From assembly GCA_003557805.1 (NCBI GenBank), contig PWNY01000310.1, forward strand, positions 1 to 12,507: a DNA stretch of 12,507 nucleotides. Reading direction: 5' to 3'. The DNA comes from Bacteroidales bacterium (GTDB taxonomy: Bacteria > Bacteroidota > Bacteroidia > Bacteroidales > UBA7960). Shown here piece by piece: positions 7,042 to 12,507 of this stretch (position 1 is the first letter of the stretch; each line of letters starts with the position of its first letter). The notes under the pieces were generated by a model that made no database searches, was not told where the DNA came from, and saw only the letters and a program-made list of their open reading frames with translations. The translations under genes and the position numbers were made by a program.

Positions 7042-7731
7042 ATGAAAAGGATAGTTGTATTAACAGGCGCCGGCATCAGTGCCGAGAGCGGAATAAGTAC
7101 GTTCAGGGACAGCGGCGGTCTCTGGGAGAAGTATGATATAATGGAGGTTGCCACTCCCGAGGCCTGGGAGCGCGACCCGGAACTGGTAAACCAGTTTTAC
7201 AACCAGAGGCGGAAGCAGCTCTATGAGGTTGAGCCGAACCAGGCCCACTATGCCCTGGTTGAACTTGAGAAAAAGTATGATGTGAGGATTATCACCCAGA
7301 ATATTGACGACCTTCATGAAAGGGCCGGCAGCAGCAAAGTGATGCACCTGCACGGTGAACTCAAAAAGGTTCGCTCCTCTGTTGACGACTCGTTGGTTTA
7401 CGATCTTGACGGCTGGGAACTCAAAATCGGTGAAAAATGTGAACTTGGTTCACAGCTCAGACCCCACGTGGTATGGTTCGGTGAGCCTGTTCCTATGATA
7501 CCCGCGGCTGCCGATTTGACCAACACCGCCGATATATACCTTATAATCGGCACCTCCCTTAATGTATACCCTGCAGCGGGGCTGGTCAGTTATGTCCGCC
7601 CGGGCACACCCGTTTACCTGATAGATCCGGGTGAGATGAACGTATCTCACATAGCCGGAGTGAAGCATATAAGGGAAAAGGCGGGAGCGGGGACCAGGAA
7701 GCTGGCTGACAAGCTCCTTCAGAAGGGCTGA
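7042..7731 (+). CDS. cobB: NAD-dependent protein deacylase, sirtuin (CobB/SIRT5 type)
   Basis: A 229-residue sirtuin that removes acyl groups from protein lysines, using NAD+ and yielding O-acyl-ADP-ribose. The NAD-binding signature GAGISAESGISTFRDSGGLW spans residues 9-28, followed by QNIDDLHERAG (86-96), the catalytic His104 in HLHGE, and GTSLNVYPAAG (170-180). Tyr53 and Arg56 in FYNQRRKQL match the YxxR pair that lets CobB and SIRT5 bind succinyl or malonyl lysine, so desuccinylation is likely as well as deacetylation. The zinc-binding stretch (about 105-145) contains a single cysteine (Cys133) instead of the usual four, so structural zinc is probably absent. The frame and catalytic residues are intact, so this is not a pseudogene. 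It is divergent from tetR and 47 nt upstream of the RNA methyltransferase gene, with which it may be cotranscribed. Confidence 0.93.
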   Translation: MKRIVVLTGAGISAESGISTFRDSGGLWEKYDIMEVATPEAWERDPELVNQFYNQRRKQLYEVEPNQAHYALVELEKKYDVRIITQNIDDLHERAGSSKVMHLHGELKKVRSSVDDSLVYDLDGWELKIGEKCELGSQLRPHVVWFGEPVPMIPAAADLTNTADIYLIIGTSLNVYPAAGLVSYVRPGTPVYLIDPGEMNVSHIAGVKHIREKAGAGTRKLADKLLQKG

Positions 7732-7778
7732 CGCCGACTGGCCGTTTGAAAAGTGTAAAATATTAATCTGTTCTGCTA

Positions 7779-8339
7779 ATGAGAAAGCTGTCAATGGATG
7801 AGCTGGGCAGGAAGAGCCCGGAGCGCTTCAGGGCCTCGGAGAAGTTTCCAGTGATCATTGTGCTTGACAATATCCGCAGCATGATGAACACCGGTTCGGT
7901 GTTCCGTACGGCCGATGCCTTTTTGCTCGAGGGGGTATACCTGTGCGGTATTACCGCGACCCCACCCCACAGGGAGATACATAAGACAGCACTGGGTGCC
8001 ACCGAGACCGTGAACTGGAAGTACTTTGACAAAACAACCGATGCCATAAGGGGGCTGAAGAAAGATGGCTATGTCGTGATAGCACTGGAACAGACGACAG
8101 AGAGCATAAACCTTTCCGGTTTTTTGCCAAAAAGCAACAGTAAGTATGCATTGGTTTTTGGCAATGAGGTAAAAGGTGTGGGCAGCCAGGTGCTGGAACT
8201 TTGCGACCAATGTGTTGAGATCCCGCAGTTCGGCACAAAACACTCTCTAAACGTATCGGTAACCGCCGGGATAGTGGTGTGGGACATGTTCAACAAGCTT
8301 CACAACCCCGGCAATAAGAGGCAGCCTACTCAAAGGTAA
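7779..8339 (+). CDS. SpoU/TrmH-family RNA 2'-O-methyltransferase
   Basis: A 186-residue SPOUT-class enzyme that methylates a ribose 2'-OH in tRNA or rRNA using S-adenosylmethionine. All three family motifs are present: motif 1, NIRSMMNTGSVFRTADAF (31-48) with the catalytic Arg43; motif 2, LVFGNEVKGV (125-134); and motif 3, IPQFGTKHSLNVSVTAG (148-164), which forms the trefoil knot that holds the cofactor. It is a bare catalytic domain with a short N-terminal extension and no RNA-binding L30e-like domain. The target nucleotide cannot be read from the sequence, so I give no gene symbol. The gene follows cobB by 47 nt with no clear promoter between. Its last 14 bases overlap the end of the convergent porT gene, and the C-terminal tail (HNPGNKRQPTQR) is encoded there. 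Confidence 0.9.
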   Translation: MRKLSMDELGRKSPERFRASEKFPVIIVLDNIRSMMNTGSVFRTADAFLLEGVYLCGITATPPHREIHKTALGATETVNWKYFDKTTDAIRGLKKDGYVVIALEQTTESINLSGFLPKSNSKYALVFGNEVKGVGSQVLELCDQCVEIPQFGTKHSLNVSVTAGIVVWDMFNKLHNPGNKRQPTQR

Positions 8340-9096
8340 GGGATATCATTATGCTGCGCGCATTGAGGCGGTCAATGGAGTTGTAGTAGCGTTCAAAACC
8401 ATCATCCCCGGGCCTTAGCAGGTCGAACATGCCAAAGGATCCCTTCAGTTCCCCTGAGAATTTGAAATAGTAAAAATAGTGATCGAACCCAACTCCCACC
8501 TCATAATGGATATCGTTCCTTGCAACCCTTGCAAGTATTTCTTCACCAGCCCCGAGCTCAATGGAGGCAAGGTCATGGGAGTATTTAAAGCCCCCAAGCA
8601 CATACACCCTGGTGTTGGTCATCCGGGCGGATTTGTATTTTAAATGGAGGGGAAACTCCAGAAGGGTCACCTCCAGGTCCTGGTCCCTGTGGGGTTCGCG
8701 TCTTTGCCAGTCGCTTGAATATCCCGTACCAGCCATATCATCCGGCAGGTAATACTCAAGGTGGCGGTCGCCGAATGAGATAGCAGGTATGAACCTCAGG
8801 TCAAGGTATTGGTTAAGTTTTAAATTCGATACTATACCTATATGAAAACCAAAATCTGGTTCGGGCAGCACATAATCAAAACCTTGACCTTCCCTTAGGC
8901 TCTCTACAGGCCTGATTGCATAGTTCATGGTGTTTATACCCAGTGAAAACCCGAAATGGTAAGGCCTCAGGTCATGCTCCAGCCTGTTCTGGAAGCGGAA
9001 GAACCTGCGCTGGGCATCAGCTTCGGCCGGAAACATCACCACCGAAAACAGAACAACAGCAATCAGCCTTAAAACACTATTTCTTTTAATAACCAT
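8326..9096 (-). CDS. porT: PorT-like outer-membrane protein of the type IX secretion system
   Basis: A 256-residue beta-barrel-type protein with a clear signal peptide (cleavage after AEADA, residue 28). RPYHFGFSLGINTMNYAI (44-61) at the start of the barrel is the segment I recognise from PorT of Porphyromonas gingivalis and its Bacteroidota homologues. Length, strand pattern (alternating residues, many Tyr/Phe) and the end in LTFE fit the family. PorT is needed for secretion of cargo carrying a C-terminal sorting domain through the type IX system, but its exact role there is not known from this sequence. No other type IX gene lies in the window, which is usual because these genes are scattered. 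Its 3' end overlaps the convergent methyltransferase gene by 14 bp, and an AAGAGG stretch precedes the start. The alternative is a generic PorT-family barrel. Confidence 0.78.
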   Translation of the reverse strand: MVIKRNSVLRLIAVVLFSVVMFPAEADAQRRFFRFQNRLEHDLRPYHFGFSLGINTMNYAIRPVESLREGQGFDYVLPEPDFGFHIGIVSNLKLNQYLDLRFIPAISFGDRHLEYYLPDDMAGTGYSSDWQRREPHRDQDLEVTLLEFPLHLKYKSARMTNTRVYVLGGFKYSHDLASIELGAGEEILARVARNDIHYEVGVGFDHYFYYFKFSGELKGSFGMFDLLRPGDDGFERYYNSIDRLNARSIMISLTFE

Positions 9097-9174
9097 CCTC
9101 TTTTATTATCTGGCTTATTTAACGCAAAAAAAAAGCCTCTTATTTTACATACTGCTGTTTATGCTGAACAATGT

Positions 9175-9813
9175 TCAGGGAGCCAGCCGCTCATACTCCC
9201 ATCCACTCCCGGCCTTTTTATAAAGTATCCTGTCGTGAAGCCTGCTATGCCTGCCATGCCAGAACTCTATGCTATCCGGTATTAACATGTACCCCCCCCA
9301 GTGCTCAGGCCTTTTTATTTCCTTATCCTTTAGTTTTTCATACTCTGTATTGAACCGTTCTTCGAGTTCAGCACGGTCAACAGGCATGCTCTGGGGTGAT
9401 ACCAGTGCGCCCACCTGGCTGCCCCTGGGGCGCTCTTTAAAATATTCGTCTGACACACTTGGGCTGAGTTTTTTAACACTGCCGGTAATCCTGACCTGGC
9501 GGTGTAGCTCAAGCCACAGGAATACCGCAGATGCAAAGGGGTTCTGGTCCAGCTCTACCCCTTTTTTGCTTTGGTAATTGGTGTAGAAGTGAAAACAACC
9601 CCCGCTGACCTCTTTCAGCAAAACTACCCTGGCATTTGGCCTGCAGTCGCTTCCTGCAGTGGCCAGCGTCATGGCGTTGGGTTCAGGCACACCGTTCTGA
9701 ATTGCATCATCCAGCCAACTGTTAAACAGCGATACTGGGTCGCCGGGGAGTTTTGACTCCTCCAGCCCTTCCATGGAATACTCCTGCCTAAATCCCCTGA
9801 GATCCTTTTTCAT
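9175..9813 (-). CDS. pdxH: Pyridoxamine/pyridoxine 5'-phosphate oxidase
   Basis: A 212-residue FMN enzyme that oxidises pyridoxamine or pyridoxine 5'-phosphate to pyridoxal 5'-phosphate with oxygen, in the salvage and final step of vitamin B6 metabolism. FMN and substrate motifs follow in the usual order: RVVLLK (62-67), FYTNYQSKKG (76-85), QVRITG (106-111), RPRGSQ (128-133), HWGGY (171-175), EFWHGRHSRLHDR (183-195) and the C-terminal RLAP. Full length for the family. The step consumes oxygen, so the organism meets at least some oxygen, although an anaerobic-looking reductase lies elsewhere in the window. The gene follows the heptose kinase by 32 nt on the same strand and is probably cotranscribed with it. 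The PLP it makes is the cofactor of the aminotransferase encoded further upstream. Confidence 0.95.
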   Translation of the reverse strand: MKKDLRGFRQEYSMEGLEESKLPGDPVSLFNSWLDDAIQNGVPEPNAMTLATAGSDCRPNARVVLLKEVSGGCFHFYTNYQSKKGVELDQNPFASAVFLWLELHRQVRITGSVKKLSPSVSDEYFKERPRGSQVGALVSPQSMPVDRAELEERFNTEYEKLKDKEIKRPEHWGGYMLIPDSIEFWHGRHSRLHDRILYKKAGSGWEYERLAP

Positions 9814-9845
9814 ATTACTGGTTTGGAGGTCATAGCTGCACCCGG

Positions 9846-10877
9846 CTACTCTACGACCTCTATATCACAAAACTTCCTCAGCGCTTCATCAAGGAGCCTC
9901 TCTTTGTCCACGGGAACCACCCCGACTCTTTCGCATACCTGCCCGCCGGCAAGGTTGCATATGCGTGCCAAAAGCTCCACGGGTGCGCCTGCGGCAATGC
10001 ACAGGGCTGCCAGGCTTATAACAGTATCACCCGCACCGGATACATCCGCGACATCCCTTATGTATGCAGTAATGGAACCGGCATTTACCCTGCCGTCAGC
10101 CTCCCGCCTGCTGTAGAAGATGCCCCTTTCTGAGAGTGTGGCCAGCACAGTATCTACCTGCAGTTTTTCCTGCAGTGTGCCTACGGCCCTGCCAAGTTGA
10201 ACGGGATCTGACAGTTCGCCGTTCAGGCTCAGTCCATCACGAAGCTCCTTGAGGTTGGGCTTTATAAGTGAAACACCCCTGTAGTTTAAAAAGTTCTTTT
10301 TCTTTGGGTCAACCACAACCGGGATATCCCGCTTTTTTGCCATTCCGAGAACGCACTCAATTAGCCCTGGCGATATTACCCCCTTGTCATAATCTTCGAA
10401 AACTATAGCATCAACATGTTCACGCCCGGCCAGGTCTTCTATTTTGCGCATCAGTCTTTGGGATTCATTTTCACCCAGTTCATGTGCTACCTCTTCGTCA
10501 ACCCTCAGCATCTGGACATTGTTCCCGAAAACCCTGAATTTTACAGTGGTAAGCCTGTTGTCGCTGCTTACAAGACCCTCTTTGCCCAGTCCCTTTTCAT
10601 CCAGCAGTTCCCGGAAGAGGATACCTTTTTCATCATTACCGGTTACCGAGCACAGCACCGGTATACCCCCCATGTTCTGTATGTTGAGGGCAACATTGGC
10701 CGCTCCGCCCAGGCGGCTTTCCCGCTTGTTAAGCCTTACAATTGGGACCGGTGCTTCTGAGGAGACCCTGTCTACGCTTCCCCACAGGTAGGCGTCGATC
10801 ATAACATCGCCTATTATGAGGAACCTCTTATTTTCAAATGATTGAAAAAGACTGGTGATAGTACTTTTTTCTGTCAT
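9846..10877 (-). CDS. rfaE1: D-glycero-beta-D-manno-heptose-7-phosphate kinase, monofunctional (HldE N-terminal type)
   Basis: A 343-residue PfkB/ribokinase-family sugar kinase that resembles the N-terminal half of E. coli HldE throughout. Markers are GDVMIDAY (23-30), SEAPVPIV (40-47), the substrate glycines GGAANVA (57-63), DYDKG (162-166), VDPKKKNF (189-196), KPNLKEL (206-212) and the ATP/anion-hole motif DVSGAGDT (278-285) with the catalytic base Asp284. It would phosphorylate heptose 7-phosphate at C1 for ADP-heptose and lipopolysaccharide core synthesis. The nucleotidyltransferase half of HldE (RfaE2) is absent: the gene stops after the kinase domain, and no partner gene is in the window. 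A different PfkB sugar kinase remains possible, but EAPVP plus GGAANVA strongly favours the heptose enzyme. The aminotransferase gene ends 82 nt upstream, and pdxH follows by 32 nt. Confidence 0.85.
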   Translation of the reverse strand: MTEKSTITSLFQSFENKRFLIIGDVMIDAYLWGSVDRVSSEAPVPIVRLNKRESRLGGAANVALNIQNMGGIPVLCSVTGNDEKGILFRELLDEKGLGKEGLVSSDNRLTTVKFRVFGNNVQMLRVDEEVAHELGENESQRLMRKIEDLAGREHVDAIVFEDYDKGVISPGLIECVLGMAKKRDIPVVVDPKKKNFLNYRGVSLIKPNLKELRDGLSLNGELSDPVQLGRAVGTLQEKLQVDTVLATLSERGIFYSRREADGRVNAGSITAYIRDVADVSGAGDTVISLAALCIAAGAPVELLARICNLAGGQVCERVGVVPVDKERLLDEALRKFCDIEVVE

Positions 10878-10959
10878 GAAAAGTAAAGTGGTATTGGTTG
10901 GTTGAATGGTATATGCTTCAAACGGCTGATGGTAAAGTCAGAACGCAGGCCCTGCCGGT

Positions 10960-12153
10960 TTATTTTAAGCGGTCGAGGGCTTTTTTCATTCTTTCTACTG
11001 CCTCGACAAGCAGTTTTTCGCTTGTGGCATAGGAGAACCTTACGCAATTATCATCCCCGAAGGCACTTCCGGGTACCATTGCTATGTGGGCCCTTTTCAA
11101 AAGGTACATGCAAAAGTCGGTTGCATTCTCTATCTTCTCACCCTCGAAGGATTTGCCAAAGTAGGAGCTCACGTTGATGAAAAGGTAAAACGCTCCCTGG
11201 GGCCGGTTTGTCTCTATCCCGGGAACAGCCTTGAGCAGCCTGATCACCAGGTCCCTTCTCTCCCTGAACTTTTCCAGCATTGCGCCGGTGGTCTCCGGAG
11301 CGGAGAGCATCGCCTCAAGTGCTGCACGCTGAGCAATGGAGCAGGCGCCCGATGTCATCTGCCCCTGAAGCTTGCTGCATGCCTTTGCTATATCGGGGTG
11401 TGCCGCCATATATCCAAGCCGCCAGCCTGTCATTGCAAACCCCTTTGAGACTCCGTTAACCAAAACCACCCTCTCTTTTATTGAGTCAAACTGGGCAATG
11501 CTCTCATGCTTGCCCTTAAAGTTTATCAGCTCGTAGATCTCATCCGAGATTACAGTTATGCCCGGGTATTTTTCAAAAACCCCGGCAAGAGCCTTCAGCT
11601 CTTCCTTTGAATAGACCGACCCGGTAGGGTTGCACGGGCTGGAGAATATAAACAGGCTTGTTTTGTCAGTTATTGCCTCCTCAAGCTGCCGGGGTGTGAT
11701 CTTGAAATCGTTCTCAATGCCAGCCCTGATGTATATTGCAGTGGCCTCGGCCATTTTAACGATCTCCCTGTAACTTACCCAGTAAGGTGCGGGCACTATC
11801 ACTTCATCACCAGGGTTGGCCAGGCAGAGCACGGCATTTGCGATCGACTGCTTTGCCCCTGTACTTACCACTATCTGCTCAGGGGAGTATTTCAGGTTGT
11901 TGTCACGCTCAAGTTTACGGCAGATGGCCTCCCTGAGGTCCTGGTAACCGTTCACCGGTGTATAGAAGGAGTAGTTGTCGTCAATTGCCTTCTTGCCGGC
12001 ATCTTTTATATTGCCGGGGGTAAAGAAGTCGGGTTCACCCACGCTGAGGGTGATCACATCATGTCCTTCCGCTTTCAGTTCACGGCTCATTCTCGACATG
12101 GCCAGGGTCTCGGACTCTGACAAGCGGTTTATTCTGTCAGATAGCTTGATCAT
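10960..12153 (-). CDS. Class I pyridoxal-phosphate aminotransferase, aspartate aminotransferase Ib type
   Basis: A 397-residue cytosolic fold-type I enzyme that most likely transfers the amino group between aspartate and 2-oxoglutarate. Landmarks are GEPDFFTP (39-46), TGAKQSI (98-104), the PLP-contacting Asn175 (NPTG) and Asp204 (SDEIY), the Schiff-base Lys237 in SKGFAMTGWRLGY (236-248), and Arg372 (VRFSYATS), which binds the substrate alpha-carboxylate. TGAKQ and SKGFAMTGWR place it in the Ib group with the Thermus-type enzymes. Some members also or instead transaminate prephenate, so arogenate formation is an alternative that sequence reading cannot exclude. Length is normal. A strong Bacteroidota promoter lies 75-105 bp upstream. 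It is the first gene of the minus-strand run toward the heptose kinase, pdxH and porT. Confidence 0.92.
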   Translation of the reverse strand: MIKLSDRINRLSESETLAMSRMSRELKAEGHDVITLSVGEPDFFTPGNIKDAGKKAIDDNYSFYTPVNGYQDLREAICRKLERDNNLKYSPEQIVVSTGAKQSIANAVLCLANPGDEVIVPAPYWVSYREIVKMAEATAIYIRAGIENDFKITPRQLEEAITDKTSLFIFSSPCNPTGSVYSKEELKALAGVFEKYPGITVISDEIYELINFKGKHESIAQFDSIKERVVLVNGVSKGFAMTGWRLGYMAAHPDIAKACSKLQGQMTSGACSIAQRAALEAMLSAPETTGAMLEKFRERRDLVIRLLKAVPGIETNRPQGAFYLFINVSSYFGKSFEGEKIENATDFCMYLLKRAHIAMVPGSAFGDDNCVRFSYATSEKLLVEAVERMKKALDRLK

Positions 12154-12202
12154 TGTTGTTCTGGTTAAAAACTGAGATTAATAATAAGTTTTTGATAACG
12201 GG

Positions 12203-12219
12203 TCAATTAAGGTAATTGA
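12203..12219. promoter_or_regulatory. Palindrome at the predicted start of the aminotransferase transcript
   Basis: TCAATTA-AGG-TAATTGA is a perfect inverted repeat (7-bp arms, 3-nt centre) that would fall within the first ~20 bases of the aminotransferase mRNA, judging by the promoter at 12227-12258. It could be an operator or a weak leader hairpin. It is AT-rich and short, so chance is a real possibility. Confidence 0.25.
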
Positions 12220-12226
12220 TAAAGCG

Positions 12227-12258
12227 CAAAAATAGCAAAATAAACAGATTTGTCAAAA
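12227..12258 (-). promoter_or_regulatory. Bacteroidota-type promoter of the aminotransferase gene
   Basis: On the minus strand, TTTTG (12258-12254) is followed by 19 nt and TATTTTTG (12234-12227). These match the phylum's -33 (TTTG) and -7 (TAnnTTTG) elements with normal spacing. Transcription would start near 12220 and leave a leader of about 65 nt. It is the best-formed promoter in the window. Confidence 0.65.
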
Positions 12259-12263
12259 GGGAT

Positions 12264-12271
12264 TATCTTTG
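12264..12271 (+). promoter_or_regulatory. -7 box upstream of the partial right-edge gene
   Basis: TATCTTTG is an exact TAnnTTTG match ending 19 nt before the ATG at 12291, so the leader would be short. A TTTG lies at 12249-12252, only 11 nt from it and too close for a -33 element. The region is shared with the divergent aminotransferase promoter. Confidence 0.45.
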
Positions 12272-12290
12272 TATAAAAAGAGATATAACC

Positions 12291-12507
12291 ATGGGAGACA
12301 TATATTATATTCTGCGCTATACAATACCTTCCATTGTCGTTTTTATCACGGCTTGGTTCATACTGAAGGAGTTTTTCCAGCAGGAGAACAGGCGGCGAAA
12401 TTCAGAACTGATGGCCGACCGCATGAAGGTAAGCCTGCCCCTGAGGCTGCAGGCATATGAACGCCTGGTGCTTTTGCTGGAGAGGATTTCCCCTAATAAC
12501 CTTATAA
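12291..12507 (+). CDS. Small conserved Bacteroidota membrane-anchored protein of unknown function (partial)
   Basis: The open frame runs from ATG at 12291 to the window edge (72 codons, no stop). It encodes one membrane helix (about residues 6-26, IPSVVFITAWFIL-like), then a basic and charged stretch with RRR (34-36), then LPLRLQAYERLVLLLERI and SPNNL. The last part matches what I remember of a short protein conserved across Bacteroidota that is annotated only as hypothetical or as a domain of unknown function. The N terminus is probably outside and the charged part cytoplasmic, by the positive-inside rule. No function is known to me. It has its own -7 box at 12264 and is divergent from the aminotransferase gene, which suggests it begins its own transcript. 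Confidence 0.7.
   Translation, partial: MGDIYYILRYTIPSIVVFITAWFILKEFFQQENRRRNSELMADRMKVSLPLRLQAYERLVLLLERISPNNLI

Noticed and set aside
6385..7731. Functional link between the lipid-type transporter operon and the divergent deacylase cobB
   Set aside because: Only adjacency supports it. cobB and the methyltransferase are housekeeping-type genes, and the operator arms centre on the tetR promoter.
9164..9178. CTGAAC-ATT-GTTCAG hairpin (minus strand) at the pdxH stop, with a T9 run at 9134-9126
   Set aside because: The T-run begins about 30 nt after the stem, too far for an intrinsic terminator. The stem is only 6 bp.
10940..10960. GCAGG/CCTGC palindrome after the aminotransferase stop
   Set aside because: The 5-bp arms with a 1-nt centre cannot form a normal hairpin, and no T-run follows.

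Overview
This window looks like the chromosome of a member of the Bacteroidota. Three things point there. Several upstream regions carry the phylum's -7 promoter box TAnnTTTG, the best with a TTG or TTTG element 19-20 nt upstream. There is a PorT-like protein of the type IX secretion system. The gene running off the right edge resembles a small conserved Bacteroidota membrane protein. A multiheme respiratory reductase suggests anaerobic or facultative respiration. Gene order and base use look chromosomal, and I see no insertion sequence, tRNA, rRNA, CRISPR array or prophage gene. No stretch over 300 bases lacks a gene; the longest gaps are 1758-1934 and 12154-12290.

Left edge (1-1757, minus strand): a respiratory pair. 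An eight-heme cytochrome of the octaheme tetrathionate reductase family is followed 2 nt later by the start of a membrane cytochrome b that runs off the window. The likely route is menaquinol to cytochrome b to octaheme enzyme to an unknown periplasmic acceptor.

1935-6957 (minus strand): a tightly spaced four-gene operon, read from right to left: TetR-type repressor, MMPL/RND-type inner-membrane transporter, LolA-like periplasmic protein, and outer-membrane beta-barrel. Gaps are 15, 12 and 22 nt. Together these give one part per envelope layer plus a regulator, which fits a trans-envelope carrier for a lipid or other hydrophobic molecule. The substrate is unknown. A perfect 8-bp inverted repeat flanks the repressor gene's own -7 box, so autoregulation is likely. 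This operon is the most interesting part of the window.

7042-8339 (plus strand): a sirtuin (cobB) that has lost its zinc cysteines, then a SpoU/TrmH-type RNA 2'-O-methyltransferase whose end overlaps the convergent porT gene.

8326-12153 (minus strand), read right to left: an aspartate-type aminotransferase, a heptose-7-phosphate kinase without the nucleotidyltransferase half, pyridoxamine-phosphate oxidase (pdxH) and porT. These cover amino-acid metabolism, LPS heptose precursor, PLP supply (PLP is the aminotransferase's cofactor) and protein secretion. The aminotransferase and the partial right-edge gene are divergent, and the aminotransferase has a very good Bacteroidota promoter.
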